Positions 21,133-32,446 of a stretch of DNA of 64,000 bases are shown here, in pieces. Location: positions 42,874,129-42,938,128 of the forward strand of contig OY743180.1 of NCBI GenBank assembly GCA_963555705.1, written 5' to 3'. Positions within the stretch are counted from its first letter, which is position 1, and each line of letters begins with the position of its first letter. Source of the stretch: Ligustrum vulgare. Its lineage: Eukaryota > Streptophyta > Magnoliopsida > Lamiales > Oleaceae. The notes under the pieces were generated by a model that was not told where the DNA came from, made no database searches, and saw only the letters and a program-made list of their open reading frames with translations. A program made the position numbers and the translations under genes.

Positions 21133-21946
21133 GTTTATAGATGGATCTAATGTATTGACTTACATGCTGAAATTCTGATTTTAAAAAAAAATATAGAGTT
21201 AATTCCAGATTTTTCAAATTTATGAAAATTAATTTCAGGTTTCGAAATTTTGAATTAGTGGCTTAATTAAATGTCTAAGAAAAGTTTGAGTTATAATGTG
21301 CATATTTTCAAATTTAAGTTGACTGTATTTTCGAATTATTATAATTGTTAAATTGAAGTAGTTGGGAAAGTGAATGATATATGTTGATTTTAAGATTTGT
21401 GAATTTGTTGGGACTTTAAGGGAGTGATTTTATAGCTTTAGGTTAAACTGTGTGAAATTGAGTTATAATTTTACTTTTTGAAATTGTAGAAAATTATGTG
21501 ATTGTGTATTGGATTTCAGAATTTGGGATTTTAAGATTATGATACTTTGTTTGAAATTTTACTTTAAACTTCAAATTATAAATGTTTATTTTCAACATTT
21601 GAAATTAAGGTTATGAGGTTTTGTTTGATTCTAGAGTTAAATATTTCAACTTGAATTTGAATAAATGAATGATAAAGAACTCGTAAGTGCATGTAATTGG
21701 ATCCCTCGTTTTGAATATAATATTATGTGCATTAGTCATGGCTCAAGATCACATGTGAGTTAAATTGAAGTTTTAATTTCAGTTAATGTTTGATTGAGCC
21801 TTAAAATGTATAACGCATTTAATTGTCAACTAAAAGTATATTTTATTAAATGAATATACAATTAGGATTTTGGTACATTGACGACACGGGCAGTCGAGGT
21901 TCCTCCACTTGCAAATCCAGATAACGGTAAATGCTAAGGACGTCAG

Positions 21947-22684
21947 GTAAGTAAACTTCCCCCTATTTTCATCAAAGTTGAATGTAAATGTGAAAGTTAT
22001 GTGTAAATGATTGTCGTGCAACTTACTTGCCTTGATGAATTTCATTTACGTTATGAAAGTATGTGTTATTGAGAAGAATGTTCAAGCATGCACATTATCA
22101 TGTCATTGCATCATAAAGCGTGCATTGACATCGAAATTGGGAAGTCAAATGTTTTAAATGAAAGAAATGTATCAAGGTGAAAGTTTGTTCAAAAGTTATG
22201 TATCCCAAGTTTTTGAAAGAATGAATGGGTGTACTTCTAGTTCATGAAAGTTGCGAGTGGGAAATGGGGCGCGGGGGACCGGCGTACCCGAATTAAGTCG
22301 CTTTGCGACGGAATGTTCAACCGTTTACGGTGGACTGTTAAACCGCTTTTGCGGTGGGAAAGTGAATGTTAAACCGCTTTGCGGTGGGAAAGTGAATGTT
22401 AAACCGCTTTGCGGTGGAAATGCGCATGTAATCTGGTTCCAAATAAGTCATTGCCCACTGTATTCTGATTGACTAGGAGTTACACCAAGTGAGCTCACGA
22501 TGGAATGAAGTGAAAGTTTTGAAATGTCAAGTGAAAGCTTGAAAAGTTTGAAAGTTTTGAAAGGTTAAAGTGAATGGGGATACATATTTCAAAGTTTAAA
22601 GCATTTCATGTCATAAGCATGCATTCATGCATAAAGTTTACTTACTGAGCTTTAGCTCACCCCAATCCCTCCCCAACATTTCAG
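21947..22684 (+). other. Candidate intron inside the LTR
   Basis: A consensus donor, cag/gtaagt, has its exon end at 21946. A strong acceptor, a c/t-rich tract ending acatttcag, ends at 22684, just before gtgatgaaag. Both signals and the flanking exon-like sequences are kept in the 3' LTR and in the diverged solo LTR (minus strand, about 57366 and 58075). The hairpin array lies within. Splicing is inferred from signals only. Confidence 0.4.
22297..22415 (+). repeat. Tandem array of five short hairpins in the 5' LTR
   Basis: Five inverted repeats with 4-5-bp stems and short T-rich loops follow one another: gtcgctttgcgac (22297), accgtttacggt (22320), accgcttttgcggt (22342), and accgctttgcggt at 22373 and 22403. 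Start spacing is 23, 22, 31 and 30 bp. The last three sit in a near-perfect 30-bp tandem repeat with gggaaagtgaatgtta between stems. Differences between units fall in pairs on both sides of the stem. The 3' LTR has the same array at 29313-29431. Confidence 0.85.
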
Positions 22685-23269
22685 GTGATGAAAGTTAGGT
22701 GATCCGAGGAGAGCACTTGGTGACAGACTCAGGCTACACCGCTTCAAGTTTTTAAAGAAAATAAAGTTAAATTTTGAAGTTAATTAAGTTTATAATTAAT
22801 TATTTCTTAATTCATTCATTTTATGTTGATAATTGTTTGGTTGAGATTAGTTTTAAATTAGTTATGGAATTTCTAACATTGGTTATATTATCACTTATGG
22901 CATTTAATTGAAGCTTATTGATACAAAATGTTGTGTTGAGGAGTTTGGGGATTGAGTTTGAAATAATGTGGTGATGTTGGAGTTTGAAGTAGAATTGGGG
23001 TTGTATGTTGAATATTGAATTTCTATTTGAGTTGTGTTTATGTTGTAAAATGGTTTTGATGTCCCTCTACAGGTTGGTTAAGTCCAATTTAGAGAGGAGA
23101 CTCTGTCGAAATTTCTATAAGATTTTAAAATAGAAAATGAAAATGTTGAAGTTTTTAAATGATTTGTTTTCCGCATTTTAATGTTTAAACGTTTTAAATT
23201 CCGCATTTAATACGAATGGAAGTTAACACGCCTAGGTTTAAGGTTTTGAAACTTGGGGTGTTACATTTT

Positions 23270-23281
23270 TGGTATCAGAGC
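23270..23281 (+). other. Primer binding site of the chromovirus
   Basis: It is a perfect tggtatcagagc, four bases after the 5' LTR end. Confidence 0.9.
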
Positions 23282-26200
23282 TAAGAGTTTTAAAAGCGAT
23301 TCTGTAGACTTTTAAAATTTATTTGAAAATGGTTCGGGTACTGAGTCACGCCTCAAGTGCTTCTCCCTCGATCATCTGGTAAGTTAATTTTTGTTTAAAT
23401 TATGAAATGTTAATTGATATGACAATTATTGCAAATTCTTGCATGTTAATGTGTAATGTTGTAAAGTGAAAGGTTAAGAATGTTATTAGTGAATATGACT
23501 AGTATATCTTGGTTATATTAATGAGGAAGTGAACAGGGAATGGTTATTAAAATTTGGGTGTTGTTTATTAGTTCTTTTTTTTTGAATAAGAAATGGATAT
23601 GAATGGTATATCGGCATGAGGGTATACAATGTCCAAACGAGAAGTTGAGAAGTCATCGAACTTAGTATTAAGCACTGATCGTATTTGATCTCGGGACTAC
23701 CCACTCATTTGATAGTCCAACAGTTATAGGAAAATTGATTTACCCATTTTAGTAGCTGGAGACCAAGTTTATATTGTCAACGCCATTTGCAGAATTGTTG
23801 AACTAAAGTTATGTGTTGAGAAATGTCCCAATCATGGTGAATGAGAAGGAGTAGATGATGGATTTCATAACACTGAATACCCACAAACTTGATGTCATAC
23901 TAGGAATGGAATGATTATTATGATATAAGGTTTCAATCACTGGCTACGTTAAGGTGGTATTTGAACCTTCAAATGAAACCCTTTTTTCGCCTTGTTGAGG
24001 TAAAGGTAGAACTTTTCATATCGATATTATCAGTGATGAAGGCTCGTCAATTGATGAATAAGAGTTATTAAGCCTACCTGGTTGCAATAATTGAAGTGTC
24101 TAAGGTGAATACTTCTCTCGAACAAATTTCTGTTATTCGAGAATGACTAAAGATGTTATCAGAAGATCTTTGTGATTTACCACCTAAAAGAGAAATTGAA
24201 TTCGTCATTGATTAAGTGAGCAACCCTAGTATCCAAGGTATAATATCGGATGACTCCTTCGTAACTTAAAAGAGCTCAAAGTGCAACTATGGAATCCCAT
24301 GGACAAAGGTTTTATTCGACCTAGCTTTTTGCCATGAGGTGCTTAGGAGCTATACATGAAGAAGAAAGATGATTTTATTGAGACTTTTATGAGAAGAACT
24401 ATGAAATTAGAGGTTTAAAGATTTGGTTCTTAGTTATTGGGAATTAAGTAATGGATATTGTGTTGAGTAAGTGAATTATTCCTCTATTTTGAGAGAAATT
24501 TATTACGTAGTTTGGTCTTGTGATTAAATTTTGGGAATATGATTTGTAGCGTATATTTATAAGTATGAGTAGTCTTTTGAGCCAACTAATGTATTGAAGG
24601 AAGTGAGATATTGATATTGGAAATTATGATTTGAAATTGTTATGTTGAGGAATTATGGTTTGATATGTTTTTAAAGAAATAGTCAAGATTTATTGATTTG
24701 GAGAGAATTTTCCATGGGCTTACAGAGATTAGTGAAGAGACATGATGTCATTTGGGTTATTGAATAATGACTTAAGTAATCAGCAAATATTTCTTTATAC
24801 AGAGTTTAGATGCTATGCTGAGAGCTTGCATTTTAGACCCTTGTGATGGTTAGGAAAACCATTTACCGTCTGTTGAATTTACATGTAATATGATTATTGG
24901 GATTAGTCAGCTATCACGAATGGGAGATATTGAAAATATTTTATGGTGAGATGCCTTAAAGGAGTAACTATTTTATTCGAAATGAGAATTTAGGGGCATA
25001 TGATTGAAGGTTTGGGATTATGTGAGATAATAATGATTGTCATAAGGTCATTTGAATATAAAGGTACAAGAGATAATTATAAGGAATAATGCGATTGCTC
25101 TTATGGTGAGAACTGAAGGTAACGATGTATTGAAATTATGAAATAAGTTGACTTTCCATGAATAAGTTATGCTATATTTGGTTTTAAGTGGAATTCGAAG
25201 AAAGATGAATCTCAGTCATGGAAAATAAATCAGGTTTCATCGTAATTTGAATGATTCACTGAGGTACGTTAAGCTTTCATTGATGATACTAAAATATTAT
25301 ATGAGAGATTGTTGGATGAAATTGATGAAAGAAACTTTACCAGGTCCTAGATTTATACAAGTATTGCAGAAGTAATGCATCTGATCGGAGGGAAGTTTAT
25401 GATAGTACATATCATGAAATTGTGGAGATTATTATTGATGATATCTTGATTCAAAAATAAGAAATGGAATTTTAGACAATTGTCCTTGTGGATAGGATTT
25501 GTGTAGAATGAGGATAAGACTTCACAATGATTATTTATTATGGAGTAGTGTGCAGAAAGAGTGACAATGGCAGAATTTAAGATTTATAGAGATTGAGAGA
25601 TTGGTATATATAAGATTTTCGTGATTTATTGATGTATAAATGTTCATGTGATATATATGATGGTTATTATACTGTGATCTTAAGGAGATTGATATGATTA
25701 AATGTTGAGGTCATAGGGTATGGTGACAAGTGGCATGTCACATGATTATCACAAGTTATGGTGAATAGATAGTTAATGAAGGTCACGATTGTCCTATGGA
25801 AGAATAGTGTGATGATATGTTTGAACTAATCAATGGTTGGTTTATGACAAGATAGATGAATTTATTTAAAATTTTGGTGATGTAGTTGTGGTTACTCATT
25901 GTCGGTTGTGCATTAGATGTGAGTAGAGCATATTATTCATTTTGAGATCTCCATGGAATATACATAAATTTGGATTGGTTGAAATCTAAGATGATCATTA
26001 GTGTAACTTTTACTTATTGTGGAGTTGTATCTTTGGGTTAAGTAAACTTGATGAGGAATTCTATATGAATCACAAAAGTTTTATTCATTGGTGATAGGTC
26101 AATGATTTATTTATAAAATACTTGGTTAGAGTATTGTTGTTATGATGATTTTGAAAGTATGGATTCTTAAATTAGTACCTTGGCTTTAGTTTTAAGATGA

Positions 26201-27143
26201 GTGTATGATGCTGAATACTTGATTACAATATATAAGTATGGGTTACATGATTTAAGTTTGATCCTCGGATTTTAAAAGAAATGTCAGCATGTTTAGAAAG
26301 GATTTCGTTTGTAAACCTTTTCAGAAAGATTCTGTCAAAGTTTTAATATTTCTACTGTATAATTTGATATGGACGCCAAGTTTCAATAATTCTGGATTAT
26401 AAAGCCTTCTTTTGGTCAATCTTCTTGATTTTAGTTTTAAGAATGTGATCAATCAATATATATATATTAAGGTTTAGATGTTAGAATAGATCCTATGAAA
26501 GGCTGGAAATAGAAAGTTGGTGAATGAATTCAGAAGTGGGATAAGGTCGGTTGATGGTCTCCTACAACAATAACTATCAAACTTCGATCCGTATTGAGTA
26601 CTATACGATAGAAAGTGTGGATTGTCATTTACGAGGGTGAGTTAGGAGAAAGAAGATTATCGGGTCCAGAAATAGTACAGCAGACAACTAAAGTTGTTGA
26701 AAAGATTCGTCAACAAATGAAAATTGCACAGAGTAGACAGAAGAACTATGCTGACAAAAGAAGGAAACCTTAGAATTCGTTGAAGGAGATATGATCTTTT
26801 TGAAGGTAGCTCCTATGAAAGGGTCATGAGATTCGAGAAGAAGGTTGAGCATTTTTGTTGGCCCTTTGAGAGGCTAGAAATGATGAGTGACCTAATTTAT
26901 TTGATTGCATTGCTACCAAAACCATCTGGGATGCAAATGGTGTTTTACGTCTTATTTTGAGGAAGTATATTTCGGATTCCACGCATAGCCTCATTTATGA
27001 GTCATTAGATTTTCGTGAGAAATTGATATATGAATAGTCACATGCGAGAACTTTAGAAAAGGCTACTTGGGAACGCGATGATAAAATGAGTACCAATGAT
27101 CCACATTTTTGGTAAGTTTTAATTTCGAGGACGAAATTTCTTT
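23282..27143 (+). pseudogene. Decayed chromovirus interior (protease to chromodomain)
   Basis: Scraps of pol are readable in order. Near 23860-23920 the protease end reads LNTHKLDVILGME then a stop. At about 24028-24225 the linker to reverse transcriptase reads ARQLMNKSY, YLVAIIEVSK and DLPPKREIEFVID with internal stops, followed by an LKELKVQL-like scrap. At 26640-27120 the integrase C-terminus reads RLSGPEIVQQTTKVVEKIRQQMK and QSRQKNYADKRR, then LRKYISD and a chromodomain-like EKATWERDD. No frame on the sense strand stays open for 60 codons. I recognise no gag, and the catalytic reverse transcriptase core is unreadable. Confidence 0.85.
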
Positions 27144-27150
27144 AAGGGGG
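27144..27150 (+). other. Polypurine tract of the chromovirus
   Basis: The purine run aaggggg lies eight bases before the 3' LTR start, with a preceding gaggacgaaatttctt-like stretch typical of gypsy elements. Confidence 0.8.
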
Positions 27151-28078
27151 TAAGGAATTGTAAGACCGCTTTTCATTTTTCGTGTATCCTTAAATTTCAC
27201 GTAATAATTATGTTAATGTTATAAATTCTAAATTTAATGATATTTTTTAATGTCGATAATTTGAATTATTTTGCAGTGGAAGGACTTGGATGCCGTCTCG
27301 ATCAATGTACCAATTAAAAGTTTCTAAATTGTTTATTTTAATAGTTTACGTGTAATTTATGTGATTAATTGTTTTACTCCATAAACATGCTATTTTCTAT
27401 TTTATTGCATTAAATTGAAGTTGAGAAAAGTTTGGTGACACTTTGAAAATTTATTTGAGGGTCGTGGACTAAAATTACCAATTTATAGGAGCTAAGGGAC
27501 TGAATTGCAAAGGAGGGGACTTGAGGGACCAAATTGCAAATTTCAAAAGATTAAAATTAAACCTAAACCCTCATTATACCTCTCCCTCACTCACGACTCT
27601 CTCACCCGCTTGGCCTCACTCTCGCTCTCTCGCTCACCTGTCCCTCTCTCGCCTCACTCCCGTTCGTGGCGCCGGCGACGCCGATCACCACCCCGCCAAC
27701 GGTAAAAGCCCTCTCTACCTTTTCTCCTCCCCCTTTCCCCTCGAGCGCGCTGCACACACGGAACCCGAACACACGCACACACTTTCGCACCCTTTCACCC
27801 ACACACAAGCATGTATATATATTGTTGTATGTATATATGAAGTTTTAAGTATATATTGGTGTATATATATGAACCCATGTATAATTTCAGAATTTTAGTC
27901 TGTAGATCATTTTTCAGATTCGAAATTTATGAACTAATTAGTGTAATTGGAATGTTTAGTTTCGTTCTTGATTTAGGAATGGTGATTTTCGAAAATTGAG
28001 AGATTTTTTTGTGAAGGTGTATAAATTCAGATTTTTGGTTTAATTTCTAATTTCAAAATTTTTAAACTCAGATTGGGG

Positions 28079-28080
<2 letters not shown>

Positions 28081-28148
<68 letters not shown>
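28081..28148. repeat. (AT)34 microsatellite in the 3' LTR
   Basis: Sixty-eight bases of pure at repeats, against 26 bases at the matching site of the 5' LTR. A 68-codon frame of alternating Ile and Tyr across it is an artefact of the repeat. Confidence 0.95.
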
Positions 28149-28151
<3 letters not shown>

Positions 28152-29312
28152 TATAGATGGATCTAATGTATTGACTTACATGCTGAAATTCTGATTTTAA
28201 AAAAAAATATAGAGTTAATTCCAGATTTTTCAAATTTATGAAAATTAATTTCAGGTTTCGAAATTTTGAATTAGTGGCTTAATTAAATGTCTAAGAAAAG
28301 TTTGAGTTATAATGTGCATATTTTCAAATTTAAGTTGACTGTATTTTCGAATTATTATAATTGTTAAATTGAAGTAGTTGGGAAAGTGAATGATATATGT
28401 TGATTTTAAGATTTGTGAATTTGTTGGGACTTTAAGGGAGTGATTTTATAGCTTTAGGTTAAACTGTGTGAAATTGAGTTATAATTTTACTTTTTGAAAT
28501 TGTAGAAAATTATGTGATTGTGTATTGGATTTCAGAATTTGGGATTTTAAGATTATGATACTTTGTTTGAAATTTTACTTTAAACTTCAAATTATAAATG
28601 TTTATTTTCAACATTTGAAATTAAGGTTATGAGGTTTTGTTTGATTCTAGAGTTAAATATTTCAACTTGAATTTGAATAAATGAATGATAAAGAACTCGT
28701 AAGTGCATGTAATTGGATCCCTCGTTTTGAATATAATATTATGTGCATTAGTCATGGCTCAAGATCACATGTGAGTTAAATTGAAGTTTTAATTTCAGTT
28801 AATGTTTGATTGAGCCTTAAAATGTATAACGCATTTAATTGTCAACTAAAAGTATATTTTATTAAATGAATATACAATTAGGATTTTGGTACATTGACGA
28901 CACGGGCAGTCGAGGTTCCTCCACTTGCAAATCCAGATAACGGTAAATGCTAAGGACGTCAGGTAAGTAAACTTCTCCCTATTTTCATCAAAGTTGAATG
29001 TAAATGTGAAAGTTATGTGTAAATGATTGTCGTGCAACTTACTTGCCTTGATGAATTTCATTTACGTTATGAAAGTATGTGTTATTGAGAAGAATGTTCA
29101 AGCATGCACATTATCATGTCATTGCATCATAAAGCGTGCATTGACATCGAAATTGGGAAGTCAAATGTTTTAAATGAAAGAAATGTATCAAGGTGAAAGT
29201 TTGTTCAAAAGTTATGTATCCCAAGTTTTTGAAAGAATGAATGGGTGTACTTCTAGTTCATGAAAGTTGCGAGTGGGAAATGGGGCGCGGGGGACCGGCG
29301 TACCCGAATTAA

Positions 29313-29431
29313 GTCGCTTTGCGACGGAATGTTCAACCGTTTACGGTGGACTGTTAAACCGCTTTTGCGGTGGGAAAGTGAATGTTAAACCGCTTTGCGG
29401 TGGGAAAGTGAATGTTAAACCGCTTTGCGGT
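29313..29431 (+). repeat. Hairpin array in the 3' LTR
   Basis: It is the counterpart of 22297-22415 with the same five inverted repeats and spacing; I see no difference from it. Confidence 0.85.
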
Positions 29432-32085
29432 GGAAATGCGCATGTAATCTGGTTCCAAATAAGTCATTGCCCACTGTATTCTGATTGACTAGGAGTTACA
29501 CCAAGTGAGCTCACGATGGAATGAAGTGAAAGTTTTGAAATGTCAAGTGAAAGCTTGAAAAGTTTGAAAGTTTTGAAAGGTTAAAGTGAATGGGGATACA
29601 TATTTCAAAGTTTAAAGCATTTCATGTCATAAGCATGCATTCATGCATAAAGTTTACTTACTGAGCTTTAGCTCACCCCAATCCCTCCCCAACATTTCAG
29701 GTGATGAAAGTTAGGTGATCCGAGGAGAGCACTTGGTGACAGACTCAGGCTACACCGCTTCAAGTTTTTAAAGAAAATAAAGTTAAATTTTGAAGTTAAT
29801 TAAGTTTATAATTAATTATTTCTTAATTCATTCATTTTATGTTGATAATTGTTTGGTTGAGATTAGTTTTAAATTAGTTATGGAATTTCTAACATTGGTT
29901 ATATTATCACTTATGGCATTTAATTGAAGCTTATTGATACAAAATGTTGTGTTGAGGAGTTTGGGGATTGAGTTTGAAATAATGTGGTGATGCTGGAGTT
30001 TGAAGTAGAATTGGGGTTGTATGTTGAATATTGAATTTCTATTTGAGTTGAGTTTATGTTGTAAAATGGTTTTGATGTCCCTCTACAGGTTGGTTAAGTC
30101 CAATTTAGAGAGGAGACTCTGTCGAAATTTCTATAAGATTTTAAAATAGAAAATGAAAATGTTGAAGTTTTTAAATGATTTGTTTTCCGCATTTTAATGT
30201 TTAAACGTTTTAAATTCCGCATTTAATACGAATGGAAGTTAACACGCCTAGGTTTAAGGTTTTGAAACTTGGGGTGTTACAAGTATGTTTTATACACTTA
30301 TTTTCATGCCAAAAGTAGGATTTATTGTCATCGTTTTAGAATATTTTCTATTGATTTGGTTAGGATTTGTTTATATTTCAGAAATAACCTCAAAATCGAG
30401 CAAATGATGCAATTGAAGCAAATATGGAATAATTAGATGATAAATGGAGCTAAATTGTGCAAACTAGTAGTTGAAGAGGTCAATCGACCATTAACATTGA
30501 TCAAAAGTAGAAGGAATCATAAATTCAAGGATTCAATTGAAGATTATTGAGAGTTAGACAAGAAATTGAAGAAAATTTGCTCAAGGACTAAAGTGTACGA
30601 ATTAAATGAAGAAGACCAAATTGCAAGTATTTAATGGTTGATTCGAACCACGATAAGATACTTGAGGATTTTTGGAGTCAATTGGATGCAAGTAGAAGTA
30701 AAAAAGAAATGGAATATGGTAAGAATATTACCATAAATTAATTCCAATCACATAAGATTCTGGACAGATTTTTAGTCTGATTTTGAGACCAAATTTTGGG
30801 GCAGTAACTGTTCGAATTAGGAAACTCTTATTTCAGGAAGAATTGTATCAATTTAAGTTATCTTTCTAACACCCTTTGAAGCACCTCAATCAGATAAGGG
30901 AATAGAAAGATATGATTAACATACTGAATGCTGTGCAGAGACAAAAAGATCTCCCGCGAAGGTAACTTTCCTTATTCGGTTGTAACTTTTTTGGAAACCA
31001 ATTTGGACGTGATTTTCAACCAATTTTCGGCTCCTACAAAGGATGAAGAGCAGAAACATATTAGGGGTTCCCAAATTGTCATATTTTCATGCTAAAATGC
31101 TGACAAGAACCGAGGGATCCATGTAAAGTTGAATTCAAGATTGAAGATACAAGATCAAGAACATAAATAGGTTGATATCTTTTCATTTTTCTTATGATTT
31201 ATTTCCCATCTTATTTTTAGGCTAAGTTTTCATTGTTAGAATTGAAATAATGCTTTAATCTTTTGATTCTATGTTTTGATTTTATATTTAATTTATGCAA
31301 TTTACAGGTTTGATGCAATTAATTTTGTATTTATTTTCATCTAAGATTGTGGACGCATGATTATTAATGCTTGTGATGTTTTTCTAAGTTCGAAAGATTA
31401 AGAATACATTAGACTTAAATTAATTGCTACGAAGTTCGATAGGGGATAGAAATATACTCCTATATTTTGTGTAATCTCAAATAATGTTCACAAAACTAAA
31501 TGATTTTCTACATATTTGAATTTGTCATAGAAGTATAGTCAGTTCACATTTAGGAAAATGATTTTATGCATCGCTTGAAATGGGACATAAATAACTTTAA
31601 GAACACGGATTTTCAAAATTCTGTAAATTGTCGTTAAATGTCTAAGTCAAAATATTGATTTAGAGTTAAAATAGATTCATAATTCTAACATCTTTATTTT
31701 ATAGTTTTCATATCGTTCTTTTTAGTTTAACAGTCAATTTAGTTTTCAACAAAAATTCTCAAATCAAAGCTTCTTTAGTTCCGATTAAGGTTTTTAATCT
31801 TAAATACAATTTTTTTTTTTAAAACAAATACAATTTATACAATCCCCGTGAGTACAATATCTGGACTTAAATCCACTTTATTACTTGTGCGATTCATATA
31901 CTTGCGATTAGCGAACAACATGTGCACATGGACACCTCTTCTTTTTTTAATAAATAAGTGTTAACTGGAGTAGAGATCTATCTCTACTAATGATAAATAA
32001 CATTACTCTTAAAAAAACATGTGATTAAAAAATGGTATGAAAAATTATGTATCTATTTATAATGGGTTTACCGAACAGAGGCTAA

Positions 32086-32446
32086 GTAAGACAATTTATT
32101 AATTTAATATACATAATAATTGGTTATATACATAGTCGTAAACACAATTTTTCACCCACAAGTTATGGAATATATGCTCGATTTGGTGGAGGGAAAATGA
32201 AGCGAATATAAAATCTTATCCATATTTTTTTTTCCTTTTTTATTTCATGAACTATCCAGATAATGGTGGCCCATATTGATGTCCAAAAGCAATATTTAAT
32301 CGCAATTGACGAGATGGTAGACTAACTTAAATGGCACATAGTAAAGTAGACTGCATAAGCTCTTTGATTTTCAAAACTTGATCAAGCATTGATGAAAGCA
32401 TTAAGTAGTTGAATAAACGATTAACTATATATATAATAAAGTAGAC
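32086..32446. other. AT-rich DNA with an 18-bp direct repeat
   Basis: No gene is seen. The word taaagtagactgcataag occurs at about 32342 and again at about 32438, bracketing 78 bp. The second copy overlaps the presumed left edge of the copia LTR that follows. Confidence 0.45.

Larger units (their letters stand above)
20186..23265 (+). repeat. 5' LTR of the chromovirus (3080 bp)
   Basis: It starts tgtaagaccgc and ends ggggtgttaca. It contains a CT- and GC-rich leader-like block at 20600-20830, an (AT)13 microsatellite at 21107-21132, a conserved splice-donor-like caggtaagt at 21944-21952, a hairpin array at 22297-22415 and a splice-acceptor-like pyrimidine tract ending tttcag at 22684. The 125-codon and smaller frames over the CT-rich block are not recognisable proteins. 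Confidence 0.95.
20186..30281 (+). mobile_element. Tekay/Del-like chromovirus (Ty3/gypsy), recent insertion with decayed interior
   Basis: Two nearly identical 3.1-kb LTRs flank a 3.9-kb interior, and a perfect 5-bp duplication, agtat, lies at 20181-20185 and 30282-30286. Primer site and polypurine tract are intact. The interior keeps only frameshifted scraps of protease, reverse transcriptase, integrase C-terminus and a chromodomain-like tail, in gypsy order. I recognise no gag. Very long LTRs and the integrase-chromodomain tail suggest the Tekay/Del clade. By eye the LTRs differ by four substitutions, one T and an (AT)n length change. The recent transposition must therefore have used proteins made elsewhere. 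Confidence 0.95.
27159..30281 (+). repeat. 3' LTR of the chromovirus (3123 bp)
   Basis: It is collinear with the 5' LTR. Comparing by eye I find four substitutions (near 27610, 28976, 29993 and 30050), one extra T near 28010 and 21 extra at units at 28081-28148. The length difference of 43 bp is exactly 42 plus 1, which argues against other net indels. Confidence 0.95.
20176..31917 (+). mobile_element. Solo LTR of an Ogre/Tat-like gypsy element, split by the chromovirus
   Basis: The left ten bases (20176-20185, tgataagtat) and the right part (30287-31917) form one LTR of about 1.64 kb beginning tgataagtatgttttatac and ending gcgaaca. The beginning and the end (ccccgtgagtacaatatc, then tatacttgcgatta) are typical of large plant gypsy LTRs. 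The flanks are acata (20171-20175) and acatg (31918-31922), a plausible 5-bp duplication with one change. No interior or second LTR remains, as expected after LTR-LTR recombination. The lineage is a guess from memory. Confidence 0.6.
19732..32082. mobile_element. Tourist-like element split by nested insertions
   Basis: The left end reads ggctttgttcggt and the right end, read inward, gcctctgttcggt. The trinucleotide taa flanks both sides (19729-19731 and 32083-32085). The two arms match further inward: aatatgtgattgaaaagtgg against its mate near 32020, and agagatagatctctactc at 20106-20123 with a mate near 31975-31993. Between the arms lie a small MITE (19821-20097) and a 1.6-kb solo LTR that itself carries the 10-kb chromovirus. 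The original element was only about 0.4 kb. Confidence 0.6.

Noticed and set aside
22297..22415. CRISPR-like array
   Set aside because: Repeats with regular spacing occur, but this is a plant LTR, the spacers are themselves repeated, and the units are short palindromes with no cas genes.
28027..28233. 68-codon minus-strand frame of alternating Ile and Tyr
   Set aside because: It is the translation of an (AT)n microsatellite.
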